Source: JALZKA01 sp963754045
Lineage (GTDB): Bacteria; Actinomycetota; Thermoleophilia; Solirubrobacterales; 70-9
DNA length: 64,000 bases
Direction of reading: 5' to 3'
Assembly (NCBI GenBank): GCA_963754045.1
Contig: CAVWEN010000002.1
Span: 496,001 to 560,000, forward strand
Part shown: one piece after another, positions 1-8,239 of the stretch
Numbering within the stretch: position 1 is the stretch's first letter
Layout: the number at the start of each line of letters is the position of its first letter
Notes under the pieces: model-generated
What the model saw: the letters and a program-made list of their open reading frames with translations, nothing else
Told to the model about the DNA's origin: nothing
The model's database searches: none
Made by a program: the position numbers and the translations under genes

Positions 1-74
1 CCGCCGTCTCCGTGCACGAGACCCGCAACGCGGCGCGCGAGCCCCCAGTCGACAACTCCGGAGTCTGCACCCAT
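1..74 (-). CDS. N-terminal fragment of a DUF2342-like (zinc-dependent metalloprotease-type) protein
   Basis: This gene runs off the left edge, so only the first 24 codons are visible. It starts with ATG at 74 on the minus strand, 5 nt after the stop of the inositol-monophosphatase-family gene, so the two are probably co-transcribed. The peptide begins MGADSGVVDWGLARRVAGLV. The VDWxLAxRVxxxLV pattern resembles the amino terminus of the actinobacterial DUF2342/TIGR03624 family, recalled from family knowledge. The short length makes this tentative. No catalytic motif lies inside the window. Confidence 0.45.
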   Translation of the reverse strand, partial: MGADSGVVDWGLARRVAGLVHGDG

Positions 75-79
75 CTCGC

Positions 80-931
80 TCAGACGCTCGTCGGCGCTTT
101 GTCCTGCGCCGCGCGCACCGTGCCGAGCATCTCTTCGTCAAGCGCCGCGGCGACCCTGTAGCGCTCGTCCAGGCCGAGGCCGGCGGCTTCGAGCGCGAGC
201 GCGGCGTCGGCTTGATCGGGTCCCGCGAATTCGACCGCCCCCCCCGCCTCGATTACGATCAGCTGCGCCGCCGCGGCGTCGACCGAGCGACATCCACGGG
301 CACCCAGCATCCCGTCCAGCCGGCCGGCTGCGACGTAACAGAGGGTGATGGCGATCGAGCCGATCGCGCGGATTCGGAACGCATCGCCGATCAGGGCGTT
401 CAGAACGGGAGCAATCCTCGCCGGGTCGGCCGATTCCAGTCCGACGACCTCCAGGCCGTAGCCGGGGCCTTCGGCGCGCAGCTCGCGGTCGCCTAGCTTC
501 GCTCCCTCGCCACGCCGGGCGGTGAACTGCTCGCCGGTGCCGAACTCGTGCACGAAGCCCCACTCCACGTCGGCCATGGAGGGTCCGGAAGCGATCGCGA
601 CGCTGAGCGCGAACCATGGGATCGTGCGGCGCGCGTTGAGGGAGCCGTCGATCGGGTCAATCACCACCCGCCAATTCGAGTCGGGATCACCGAAGACGAC
701 CTCGCCGCGCTCTTCGGAAATCGCGGTGAAGGACGCCCCCGCGTCGGCGAGCTGGGTCAGCTCGGCGAAGACCGCGTCCTCGCAGCGGCGGTCGATCGCA
801 AGCGAATGGTCGCCGCCTTCCCCGATTCCCTCGTAGACCGTCCGGTCGGCAATCGTCGGCGACGCCGCGAGCAGCTCGTCCTGGGCCGACACGGCGCGTT
901 GCATCGCTCCCAGCCAGTCATGGTCCAGCAC
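80..931 (-). CDS. Inositol monophosphatase family phosphatase
   Basis: The 283-aa protein belongs to the Mg2+-dependent inositol monophosphatase/FIG superfamily, which removes phosphate from inositol phosphates, fructose bisphosphate or PAP. The first metal motif is clear (VVIDPIDGSLNARRTIPWF, around residues 89-107), preceded by a SEERGE acidic segment around residue 72. The second metal motif is RSVDAAAAQL rather than the usual WDxAAG; the aspartate is kept and the tryptophan is replaced. The GTG start at 931 is supported by a TACCCT -10 box exactly 7 nt upstream. It is divergent from the helicase gene and sits just before the partial DUF2342-like gene. The substrate cannot be told from sequence. 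Confidence 0.85.
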   Translation of the reverse strand: MLDHDWLGAMQRAVSAQDELLAASPTIADRTVYEGIGEGGDHSLAIDRRCEDAVFAELTQLADAGASFTAISEERGEVVFGDPDSNWRVVIDPIDGSLNARRTIPWFALSVAIASGPSMADVEWGFVHEFGTGEQFTARRGEGAKLGDRELRAEGPGYGLEVVGLESADPARIAPVLNALIGDAFRIRAIGSIAITLCYVAAGRLDGMLGARGCRSVDAAAAQLIVIEAGGAVEFAGPDQADAALALEAAGLGLDERYRVAAALDEEMLGTVRAAQDKAPTSV

Positions 932-938
932 GCGGCTG

Positions 939-944
939 AGGGTA
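939..944 (-). promoter_or_regulatory. -10 box (TACCCT) of the phosphatase gene, leaderless type
   Basis: On the minus strand TACCCT ends 7 nt before the GTG start at 931. This is the spacing expected if transcription starts on the first base of the start codon. The same spacing recurs at seven other genes in the window. Confidence 0.5.
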
Positions 945-968
945 GTTGAGCCCGCGCTCCGCGTTCTC

Positions 969-974
969 TAGGTT
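969..974 (+). promoter_or_regulatory. -10 box (TAGGTT) of the helicase-nuclease gene
   Basis: TAGGTT lies 6 nt before the GTG at 981 and no Shine-Dalgarno sequence is visible, so the transcript may be leaderless. Together with the box at 939-944 it makes a compact divergent promoter. Confidence 0.4.
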
Positions 975-980
975 GAGTAG

Positions 981-3900
981 GTGTCCACCACCGCCTCGCG
1001 AATCGACGAGCCCCAGCGTGAGCGCGTGATCGGCCACCGCGACGGCCCGCTGCTGGTCACAGGGCCGCCTGGGACTGGCCGCTCGGAGTTGCTCCTGCGC
1101 CGCCTCGCGGCCCTGACCCAGGCTGGTGTGAAGCCCGAGCACGTCGCCCTGATCGCACGAACCCGGGCTGGATCGGCGATCCTGAACCAACGCGCCGAGG
1201 AGCGGCTGACCGCGCCGCACGGTGAGCTGTGGGTCGGCTGCTTCGAGGACATCGCCGAGCGACTCCTGCGCGAGTACCCGGTCGAGGCCGGCCTCGACCC
1301 GTTCTTCACCACCGTCCGGCCGGCCGACCGGCTGGCGATCATGCTCGAGCGCGTCGACAGCCTTCCGCTGCGCCGCCACGAGATCCGGGGCAACCCCGCC
1401 GGTCTGCTCGCCCGCCTCCTGCGCAGAGTCGATCTGCTGAAAGCCGAGGGTGTCACCCCGGAGCGGCTGCGCGAGTGGGCGGTGGGGCGCGATCGGGCAG
1501 CCTCATCCATGGCGGAGCGGGAGCGCGCCAAGCGCGAGGTCGAGTTCGCTGAACTCTATGCGCACCACGACGGGATCCTCCGCGAGGCTGGAAGCCTTGA
1601 CGACGCCGATCTGGTGACCGTGGCCTCGACGCTGCTGCGCGATCGCCCCGACGTCGCCGAGGAGGTTCAGTGGCGCCTGGACCACGTGATGGTCGACGAG
1701 CTCGAGGACGCCGGTCCGGCGAGTCTCGGCTTTGTGGCGGCACTGGTCGGCGAGCGGGCGAACCTCGTTTGCGCGTGCGCGCCCGGGCAGGCTATCCGCC
1801 GCTTCCGCAGCGCCGCCGGCGTTCCGCTGGCCTGGTTTCGATCGACTTATGACGGCGCGCCGGAGGTGGAGCTGACGGCCCCCGTGCGCTTCGATGGTGA
1901 GATCGCCCGGGCGGCGCGCGCTGCGGCCGGCCTCGTGCCCGGGGCTCCAGCCAGCGACGAGGCTGACGGCCAGGGCTCGGTACGGGTGTGGCGCTGCAGC
2001 GGCGAACGCGCCGAGGCACAGGTCGCCGCACGGGAGATCGAGCATCTGCTTGCGGCCGGCGAGCTCGCCCCGGAGCAGATCTGTGTGGTGGCTGCAGCCG
2101 GCTGGCGCCAGGGTCGCCTGATCGCGGCAGCGCTGGAGGAGCGCAGCATCCCGTTCCGCTACGCGGGCGACGCGGCGTTCTTTGGCCGGCCCGAGGTGCG
2201 CGACGCCCTGGCCTGGCTGCGGGCACTCGCCGACCCCAACGACGCCGCCGCAGTGGTCCGCGCGCTCACGCGGCCCCCCGTGGACCTCCGCTCGGCGGAC
2301 CTGGCGCGGGTCACGACGATCGCGCGCAGGCGCAAGCTCGACATGGTCTCGGCACTGGAGGCCTCGCTGGAGAGCCCCCAGATCCGACCGGAAGCTCGCG
2401 ACCGCATCCAGGCGTTTCTCAAGCTCCACGCTTCGGCCTCGCGGGCGCTCGAGCAGATGCGTGCGGATGTCTTCGTTCGTCGTCTGATCGAGCGGATCGG
2501 AATGCGCCGCCACCGGCTGTTCGCCGCCACGCCGGAGACCGCCGAGCGGCTGGTGAACCTTTCGCGACTCGCAGAGCTGGCGACCGACTGGTCGCGACGT
2601 GAGCCGCGCGGGTCGGTGCGCGAGTTCATCCGCCACATTGCAGCGGTGGCCGAGGCAGGTGACGTCGGTCGAGAGGCGGCGGACCCGCCCGCCGCCGGCG
2701 CCATTGTGCTGGCAGAGCCAGCACAATTGAAGGGCCTCGAGTTCGCGAGCGTCTATGTGCTTGGGCTCCACGAGCGGGCGCTGGCGGTCGCGCAGTGGGA
2801 GGATCGCTGGGTGCCGGAGGAGCTTGCCGAGGGGCCGCTTCCCGAAGCGGGGGACGACCTGGCGGCGGCGCGCAGCGCAACCCTGGGCTACGTCGCGCTG
2901 ACGCGGGCGAGTGGCACCCTGGTGCTCTCGTGGCCGGAGGTCTCCGACCACGAGGTGAAGGGCCCGGCGGCGATCCTCGCCCGGGTCCGAGAGGTGCTCG
3001 GGGCGGAGGAAGAGGTGCATGCGGAGGAGGTGTTCGGGCCGGCCGAGGGCCTCCATGGCACCTACCGGATGATCCGCGACGAGGTGTTGGAGGCATCATG
3101 GCGAGCGGGCTCGGCGCTCTCGGAGATGCGGCTCGACACGGCCGACGACGTCAACGGCGCCGTGGCCCGCTACTTGGAGCTGATCAAACTCGCAGCCCTG
3201 TTGCAGCGGCCCGGCGAGGAGGCTGCGAGCGACGTGTTGAGCGGGCTGAACGAGGTGCTGGGGCGGGTGGCGACCCCAGAACAACGCACGGCGCTGCAAA
3301 TCTCGGCGCTCGACGAGTACGTCCTGGGCGAGCAGCGCGGGCAGGCCGACCGGCGCGACCTGGTCGCTCAGCGACGTGAGCCCTCGCTCGAGCAGTTCAT
3401 TCCGCGCCGCGGCGACGGGTTGGCGCTTTCCGCCTCGGACATCGACCTCTACCGCACGTGTCCGCTGCGCTACAAGTTCGCACGCGTCTTCGCGATCCCG
3501 CAGGAGCCGACGATCAACCAGCGATTCGGGATCCTCGTCCACCAGGTCCTCGACCGTTTCCACACCGAGGAGATGCGGGCCAGCGAGGACAGGCCCCGTG
3601 TGACCGACTCAGCGCCCGGCAGTCTCGACCGCCTTCTCGCCTTGTTCGAGGCGGGTTGGAGGCGGACCGGGTTTGGCTCCTCCGACGACGAGCTGCAGTA
3701 CCGCGATCGAGCCGTCGCGGCGCTGGCGCGCTACCACGAGCGTCACCAGCGCGAGCGCTCCGAGCCGGTTTGGCTTGAGCGCAGCTTCAACTTCCAGATC
3801 GGCTCACATTCGCTGCGCGGGCGGGTGGACCGTGTGGACAAGCGTCCGGACGGTAGCTACGAACTGATCGATTACAAGACGGGCGAGCGGATGGGCGCGC

Positions 3901-4169
3901 GCAAGCTCGCCGACGACGTGCAGCTTCCCCTCTACCGGCTCGCTGCCCGCGAGGCATGGCAGCTGGATGCGACGCAAGGGAGCTACTGGTATGTGCTGGC
4001 CGACGAGCGCGTGCAGGCACCGGTAGCGCCCGACGACGCCGAGCGGGTGGAGCGGACAGTTCTGGACGTGGCGGGCGGCATCGAGGCGCAGGACTTCGAG
4101 CCGCGGCCCTCGTACGAGATCTGCTCGTGGTGCGACTACAGGCTCATCTGCCCTGCATCTGAGGCCTAG
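981..4169 (+). CDS. UvrD/Rep-type helicase fused to a PD-(D/E)XK Fe-S nuclease (AdnA/AddB-like)
   Basis: The 1062-aa protein has a superfamily-1 helicase body followed by a RecB-type nuclease, the plan of AdnA/AdnB and AddB subunits that process double-strand breaks. Visible motifs are a Q motif (Gln12), a Walker A GPPGTGRS (28-35), a DExx-type VDELEDA, a motif V-like LKGLEF and a motif VI VALTRAS. The nuclease shows GRVDRVD and IDYKTG. Four cysteines probably hold an Fe-S cluster, one in TCPLRYKF and three in CSWCDYRLICP at the extreme C-terminus. The invariant Walker A lysine is arginine (residue 34), so ATP hydrolysis may be weak or lost. No second adn-like subunit is next to it. The GTG start fits the -10 box. 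Confidence 0.85.
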   Translation: MSTTASRIDEPQRERVIGHRDGPLLVTGPPGTGRSELLLRRLAALTQAGVKPEHVALIARTRAGSAILNQRAEERLTAPHGELWVGCFEDIAERLLREYPVEAGLDPFFTTVRPADRLAIMLERVDSLPLRRHEIRGNPAGLLARLLRRVDLLKAEGVTPERLREWAVGRDRAASSMAERERAKREVEFAELYAHHDGILREAGSLDDADLVTVASTLLRDRPDVAEEVQWRLDHVMVDELEDAGPASLGFVAALVGERANLVCACAPGQAIRRFRSAAGVPLAWFRSTYDGAPEVELTAPVRFDGEIARAARAAAGLVPGAPASDEADGQGSVRVWRCSGERAEAQVAAREIEHLLAAGELAPEQICVVAAAGWRQGRLIAAALEERSIPFRYAGDAAFFGRPEVRDALAWLRALADPNDAAAVVRALTRPPVDLRSADLARVTTIARRRKLDMVSALEASLESPQIRPEARDRIQAFLKLHASASRALEQMRADVFVRRLIERIGMRRHRLFAATPETAERLVNLSRLAELATDWSRREPRGSVREFIRHIAAVAEAGDVGREAADPPAAGAIVLAEPAQLKGLEFASVYVLGLHERALAVAQWEDRWVPEELAEGPLPEAGDDLAAARSATLGYVALTRASGTLVLSWPEVSDHEVKGPAAILARVREVLGAEEEVHAEEVFGPAEGLHGTYRMIRDEVLEASWRAGSALSEMRLDTADDVNGAVARYLELIKLAALLQRPGEEAASDVLSGLNEVLGRVATPEQRTALQISALDEYVLGEQRGQADRRDLVAQRREPSLEQFIPRRGDGLALSASDIDLYRTCPLRYKFARVFAIPQEPTINQRFGILVHQVLDRFHTEEMRASEDRPRVTDSAPGSLDRLLALFEAGWRRTGFGSSDDELQYRDRAVAALARYHERHQRERSEPVWLERSFNFQIGSHSLRGRVDRVDKRPDGSYELIDYKTGERMGARKLADDVQLPLYRLAAREAWQLDATQGSYWYVLADERVQAPVAPDDAERVERTVLDVAGGIEAQDFEPRPSYEICSWCDYRLICPASEA

Positions 4170-4232
4170 CTACGGACGCGCCCTCATCCCCGATAGCGAC
4201 AGAATCCTCCGCTTCGCGTCGGGTTCTTTCGG

Positions 4233-5102
4233 CTACTCGTCGTCTGATCTTTGGCGCAGGAAGCGCTGGAAATCGCGCGCGAGCGCGTCGCCGGAGGGAA
4301 CGTCCGGGGGGATCTCGATGTCTTCCTCGCCCTGTTCCTCCTCGAGTCGCCTGACCAGCTCCTCGATCTCCGGGTTGGCGGCGACGGCGCGATCGATCTG
4401 TGAGTCGAACCGCCCCATCGCATCCTCAAGCTCAGACGCCTCAAGGGCGATTCCCGTAATTCCCTCCAGTCGCCGGACGAGCGCGAGCGCCGCCTTGGGG
4501 TTCGGAACCGCCGCGACGTAGTGGGGGATGGCGGCCCAGAGGCTCGCCGATGAGATCTTGCGCTCTCGGCATTGGTCGTGCAGGATGCCCACGATTCCCG
4601 TCGGCCCCTCGTAGTTGGAGCGGCTCAAGTTCAGGCGGTCGACCAGATCCTGGTCGGTCGCCAACCCGGTGATCGGCACCGGGCGGGTGTGGGCGACGTC
4701 GGCGATGAGCGCCCCGAGGCTCACCAGCATCTCCGCGCCCATCTTCTGAGCGGCGTCGAGGATTGCCGTCGAGTAGGTGCGCCACCGCAGGTTTGGTTCG
4801 ACCCCGCTTAGCAGCAGCAGATCGCGCTCGGCTCCGGCCGCGGTTGCGGCGACGAGCGTGTTCGACGGCCAGTCGACATGGCGCGTACGGCCCTCGACCA
4901 GCCGAATCGTCGGCCGGTTCACCTGAAAGTCGTAGAACTCTTCGGGGTCGAGCTTCGCCACGATCTGGGATTCAAGGCTGGCAGCCACGGCCTCCAACGC
5001 GGTCGTCGCGGCGCTAGCGGCGTCGTTCCAGCCGGCAAAAGCGCAGACGAGAACCGGTGAGCGCAGCTTGGGCGGGTCGCCCTCCCAGATCACATGGTCC
5101 AC
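4233..5102 (-). CDS. PAC2 family protein (proteasome assembly chaperone-like)
   Basis: The 289-aa protein matches the PAC2 family, common in actinobacteria that carry a 20S proteasome. Its role there is not firmly established. The N-terminal segment VLVCAFAGWNDAASAA and the later EGPTGIVGILHD and SLWAAIPHYVAAVPNPKA are family hallmarks. The C-terminus is acidic and rich in Glu and Asp. It starts with GTG at 5102, with a TAGTCT -10 box 6 nt upstream, and is divergent from the YhaM-like gene. The 63 bp between its stop and the helicase stop shows no clear terminator. Confidence 0.8.
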   Translation of the reverse strand: MDHVIWEGDPPKLRSPVLVCAFAGWNDAASAATTALEAVAASLESQIVAKLDPEEFYDFQVNRPTIRLVEGRTRHVDWPSNTLVAATAAGAERDLLLLSGVEPNLRWRTYSTAILDAAQKMGAEMLVSLGALIADVAHTRPVPITGLATDQDLVDRLNLSRSNYEGPTGIVGILHDQCRERKISSASLWAAIPHYVAAVPNPKAALALVRRLEGITGIALEASELEDAMGRFDSQIDRAVAANPEIEELVRRLEEEQGEEDIEIPPDVPSGDALARDFQRFLRQRSDDE

Positions 5103-5108
5103 GTGGCG

Positions 5109-5114
5109 AGACTA
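5109..5114 (-). promoter_or_regulatory. -10 box (TAGTCT) of the PAC2 gene
   Basis: TAGTCT on the minus strand ends 6 nt before the GTG start at 5102. No ribosome binding site is visible, so a leaderless or near-leaderless transcript is inferred. Confidence 0.4.
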
Positions 5115-5164
5115 CTGCCACCGGCGCCAGCCCTCCCGTCCGGCGCTTTCGCCACCATCGGCGG

Positions 5165-6109
5165 ATGCCCCCTGCCGCTACCGACACCTCTGCTCCCGCC
5201 GCCGTCGAGCCTCGGCCGAGCGCCGAAGGCAACGTCGTTGCCCCGTGGTCGAGCGACCTGCGTGCGGGCCAGCGCCTCGAGGCCCGTTTCGCGTGCGCGC
5301 GCAAGGACCGCATGACCGCTCGCAACGGCAGCACCTACCTCGCGCTCGCGCTCCGTGATCGTGGCGGCACGGTCAACGCGCGGGTCTTCCGCGACGTGGA
5401 CCGCATCGGCCTTCGGTTCGCGGCGGGCGACGCCGTTGCGGTCAGCGGCAAGGTCGAGCGCTTTCGCGGTGAGCTCGTTGCCGAGCTCGACGACGTGACC
5501 AAGCTCGAGCCCGGCTCGTTCGACCCCACCGAGTTCCTGCCCGCCGCGTACCGCCCGGTGGATGAGTTGGAGGGCTTCCTCGAGCACCTGATCGGTGAGG
5601 TGCACGACGCGAGCCTGCGCTCGCTCACCGAGTCCCTGCTGTTGACCGGCCCGCACGCGGCCGAGTTTCGTCGCGCCCCCTGCACCCGCGGCTCCCACCA
5701 CGCCTATCTGGGCGGCCTGATCGAGCACACCGTCGCGGTCGGGACAATGGTGCTCGAGACCTGCCAGCTTCACCCGAAGCTCAACTCGGACCTCCTGATG
5801 GCCGCCGGTCTCGTCCACGACATCGGCAAGGTCCGCGAGTTCACCTACGGCGCGGAGTTCGGCATCTCCCAGGAGGGGTCGATGCTCGGCCACCTCAACC
5901 TCGGTGCCGAGCTGATCAACGAGGCCGCGGGCAACCTCCGCGACGAGCGCCGTCTCGCGCTGCTGCACTGCGTCCTGAGCCACCACGGCCCGGACTCTTC
6001 CGGCGGCCCGTCCCGCGGCTCGGGCTTCCGCTCGCCCGAAGCCCTGGCGCTTTACCGCCTGAACACTCTCGACACATCGATCAAGGGCGCTCTCGAGCGG
6101 GGACTGTAG
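5165..6109 (+). CDS. OB-fold plus HD-domain 3'-5' exoribonuclease, YhaM-like
   Basis: From the ATG at 5165 the protein is 314 aa, the length of Bacillus YhaM, a 3'-5' exoribonuclease that also trims single-stranded DNA. Residues about 30-115 form an OB-fold that would bind nucleic acid. The HD domain follows, with HHAYLGGLIEHT supplying histidines and LVHDIGKV carrying the HD pair, then a downstream HH in LSHHGPD. An upstream in-frame extension exists, but it overlaps the divergent PAC2 start region and looks non-coding. The 3' end overlaps the convergent TauE/SafE gene by 29 nt. Confidence 0.8.
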   Translation: MPPAATDTSAPAAVEPRPSAEGNVVAPWSSDLRAGQRLEARFACARKDRMTARNGSTYLALALRDRGGTVNARVFRDVDRIGLRFAAGDAVAVSGKVERFRGELVAELDDVTKLEPGSFDPTEFLPAAYRPVDELEGFLEHLIGEVHDASLRSLTESLLLTGPHAAEFRRAPCTRGSHHAYLGGLIEHTVAVGTMVLETCQLHPKLNSDLLMAAGLVHDIGKVREFTYGAEFGISQEGSMLGHLNLGAELINEAAGNLRDERRLALLHCVLSHHGPDSSGGPSRGSGFRSPEALALYRLNTLDTSIKGALERGL

Positions 6110-6470
6110 GGCGTGAGGCCCGCACCACCAGCTGCGCAGCAATTCCCAGTGCGAGCAGAGCGAACGCCACTTCGAGCGTCCGTTGTGGGAGAGCGTTGGC
6201 GGCAATCACTCCGACTGCGGCGCCGGCAAGCGACAGCGCGCCGATCCAGGCCGCGTCGCCGAGCCTGACGTTGCCGTAGCTGTTCTGGCGGTACGCGCCC
6301 GCTGCCGCGACGACAACGATCGCGAGGAGCGAGGTCGCCTCGGCCTCAACCTGGGTCGAGTCGAGAAAGATCACGAGGGCCGGGACGAACAGGATCCCTC
6401 CGCCCACTCCCACGAGGCCGCCGAGGAAGCCGCCGGCGAGACCGAACGCGGCTGCGAGCAGGAGGTCCAT
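6081..6470 (-). CDS. Half-size TauE/SafE membrane transporter, second of a pair
   Basis: The 129-aa, very hydrophobic protein carries one TauE/SafE repeat, the family of sulfite/sulfoacetate or organosulfur exporters. The glycine-rich signature GGLVGVGGGILFVPAL is near the N-terminus, followed by about three more helices. Family members usually have two such repeats in one chain of about 250 aa, so this is half-size. Its ATG overlaps the TGA of the preceding half-transporter by one base (TGATG), which implies translational coupling and a two-subunit transporter. The C-terminal tail is charged and overlaps the convergent exoribonuclease gene. Confidence 0.8.
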   Translation of the reverse strand: MDLLLAAAFGLAGGFLGGLVGVGGGILFVPALVIFLDSTQVEAEATSLLAIVVVAAAGAYRQNSYGNVRLGDAAWIGALSLAGAAVGVIAANALPQRTLEVAFALLALGIAAQLVVRASRPTVPARERP

Positions 6471-6856
6471 CAGACCAGCAGCTCGATCGAGACGGCGACG
6501 AGCACCACGGCGAACAGGTAGGAGACGCTGGCTTGCGGGATGCGCTGCTGCAGGGCGGTGCCTGCCAGGATCCCGCCTACGGCAGGAATGCCGACAACTA
6601 GGCCGAGCAGAGGATCGACGTTGCCGTAAAGACCGTGGCCGATCGTCGCGGCTGCAGCGATGATCACGATGGCGGCGAGGCTCGTACCGGTCGCCTCCCG
6701 CTCGCCGTAGCCCAACCAGAGGATCAGGAGCGGCACGATCACGGTTCCGCCCCCGACTCCGTAGAGGCCGCTGAAAGCGCCCGCTGCGGTCCCGATGACG
6801 GCGAGCTTCAGCACCCGAGGCACAGATATTCCCTTACCGGGGTGGCCGAGACGCAT
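6470..6856 (-). CDS. Half-size TauE/SafE membrane transporter, first of a pair
   Basis: The 128-aa protein carries the same TauE/SafE repeat (SGLYGVGGGTVIVPLLIL) and about four transmembrane helices, ending in a short hydrophobic tail. With the overlapping next gene it reconstitutes the usual two-repeat transporter from two polypeptides. The start is uncertain: ATG at 6856 gives the longest form, while a GTG about ten codons in would begin at VPRVLKLAV. The divergent trehalose-phosphatase start is 42 nt away. The transported substrate is unknown. Confidence 0.78.
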   Translation of the reverse strand: MRLGHPGKGISVPRVLKLAVIGTAAGAFSGLYGVGGGTVIVPLLILWLGYGEREATGTSLAAIVIIAAAATIGHGLYGNVDPLLGLVVGIPAVGGILAGTALQQRIPQASVSYLFAVVLVAVSIELLV

Positions 6857-6885
6857 TCGCGACGGAGTCGCTCATCAACGACGGT

Positions 6886-6891
6886 GATACT
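6886..6891 (+). promoter_or_regulatory. -10 box (GATACT) of the trehalose-phosphatase gene, leaderless type
   Basis: GATACT ends 7 nt before the ATG at 6899. This supports that start rather than a longer in-frame extension and suggests a leaderless mRNA. Confidence 0.5.
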
Positions 6892-6898
6892 AGGGCCG

Positions 6899-7687
6899 AT
6901 GAGCGACGCCCTCTCTCTGGTTCGCGCCGACCTCCGCTCCTGGGCGCTGATGTTCGATATCGATGGCACGCTCGCGCCGATCGCCCCCCGCCCCGAGTTG
7001 GCGAAGGTGTCGGACGCGACCCGTGCTCACCTCGAACGCCTCGCCGGTATCTGTGCCCTCGTGGGCTGCATCTCGGGGCGCCCGGCGCTGGAGGCGCGCG
7101 AGCTGGTCGGCCTGCAGGCCCTCCACTATGCGGGCAACCATGGCTATGAATCGCTCGCACCGGGGGATCCGGAGCCGGAGCTCGCCCCGGCTGTCGCCGC
7201 GGACTCGCTGGCCGCCTCGAAATTCGTCGCAGCGCTCGATCAGAAGGGCCTCACCTCCGCCGGTATTCGGGTCGAGGACAAGGGAGTGATCCAGGCTCTT
7301 CATTGGCGCGGTTCACACGATGAGGAGGCTGCGGCAGCGTTGGCGCAGGACATCGCGGCGGACGCCGAGCGGGTGGGCCTCTACCCGCGGGGCGGGCGGC
7401 TGGTGCTCGAGCTGCGTCCGGTGGACAGCGTCGACAAGGGAACCGCCGTCTGCACCATGCTCGAGCGGACGCCAGCTGCTCGTAATGCCATGCATGCGGG
7501 CGACGACATCACCGATCTGGACGCTTTCCGGGCTCTGGCCGAGTTGCGGACCCGGGGACGCCTTGACGCATACCTGCGCGTGGGAGTCGCCTCTCAGGAA
7601 GGACCCGACGCGATCGTCGATGAGGCGGACGTGGTCGTCGAGGGCGTGGCCGGGATGAGCGCTGCGCTGGGCGGGCTGGTGGGCTGA
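6899..7687 (+). CDS. otsB: Trehalose-6-phosphate phosphatase
   Basis: The 262-aa HAD-superfamily protein would hydrolyse trehalose 6-phosphate to trehalose, the last step of the OtsA-OtsB route. Motif I is FDIDGTLAPI near residue 20, with the nucleophilic and acid/base aspartates. The trehalose-phosphatase features ISGRP, YAGNHGYE and LELRP follow, and motif IV is GDDITDLDAF. The length is normal for OtsB. The ATG at 6899 is fixed by the leaderless-type -10 box. No otsA lies in the window. A small membrane protein gene starts 3 nt after the stop and is probably co-transcribed. Confidence 0.88.
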   Translation: MSDALSLVRADLRSWALMFDIDGTLAPIAPRPELAKVSDATRAHLERLAGICALVGCISGRPALEARELVGLQALHYAGNHGYESLAPGDPEPELAPAVAADSLAASKFVAALDQKGLTSAGIRVEDKGVIQALHWRGSHDEEAAAALAQDIAADAERVGLYPRGGRLVLELRPVDSVDKGTAVCTMLERTPAARNAMHAGDDITDLDAFRALAELRTRGRLDAYLRVGVASQEGPDAIVDEADVVVEGVAGMSAALGGLVG

Positions 7688-7690
7688 GCC

Positions 7691-8239
7691 GTGCTGTTCT
7701 CAGAACTGATGCGAATCATGGTTTTGCTGGTCGCCGGGGTGGCCACCGCGCTCGGCGCCGTCTCCGTTCTACTCGCCGAGCGCGGGAACTCGGCCCTTCT
7801 CCTGGTCGTGGGGTCGGCCTGGTGGCTGATCGCAACGATCCTTGGCATGTGGTTCGGCGACAGCGGGCGGGCGGCGAGGGCGATGGCCCGTCCGCTGGCT
7901 GCCGCGCGGACCGCGACGTCGCTGCCTTCGGACAGCGCGAACCGCATCGCGCTGCTTCGCCTGTGGCCGGTCGGCGCGTTCGCCCTGGCGGCAGGCATTG
8001 CCGGATTCGTCTGGCCCCAGGTCGCGGTGATCGGCGCGGGCTACGCGATCCTCATCGCGCTCGCGTGGCGTCGTCGCGAGGCCGCGATCCAGGCGATCGA
8101 GGACCGCGACGGAGTGCGCTTCTACGTCGAGGCGTCCTCTGCGTTCGAACCGCTGCGACTGGTTCGCACTCCCGGGCTCTACCGGAATCGCGCTCCCCAG
8201 GCGAAGCCCCCACCGCCTCCTCCGGCCCCAACCCGGTGA
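7691..8239 (+). CDS. Hypothetical four-helix membrane protein
   Basis: The 182-aa protein begins with GTG at 7691, 3 nt after otsB. It has about four hydrophobic helices: two close together near the N-terminus (residues about 8-53) and two around residues 90-125. A charged cytoplasmic segment and a proline-rich C-terminus (PPPPPP) follow. No family is recognised. The operon position suggests it is expressed with trehalose phosphatase, but nothing links it to trehalose. A large inverted repeat begins at its stop codon. Confidence 0.65.
   Translation: MLFSELMRIMVLLVAGVATALGAVSVLLAERGNSALLLVVGSAWWLIATILGMWFGDSGRAARAMARPLAAARTATSLPSDSANRIALLRLWPVGAFALAAGIAGFVWPQVAVIGAGYAILIALAWRRREAAIQAIEDRDGVRFYVEASSAFEPLRLVRTPGLYRNRAPQAKPPPPPPAPTR

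Noticed and set aside
1503..3056. Long open frame on the minus strand opposite the helicase
   Set aside because: It is fully antisense to a strongly supported helicase-nuclease with intact motifs. Its translation is low-complexity Arg/Pro/Gly typical of GC-rich shadow frames.
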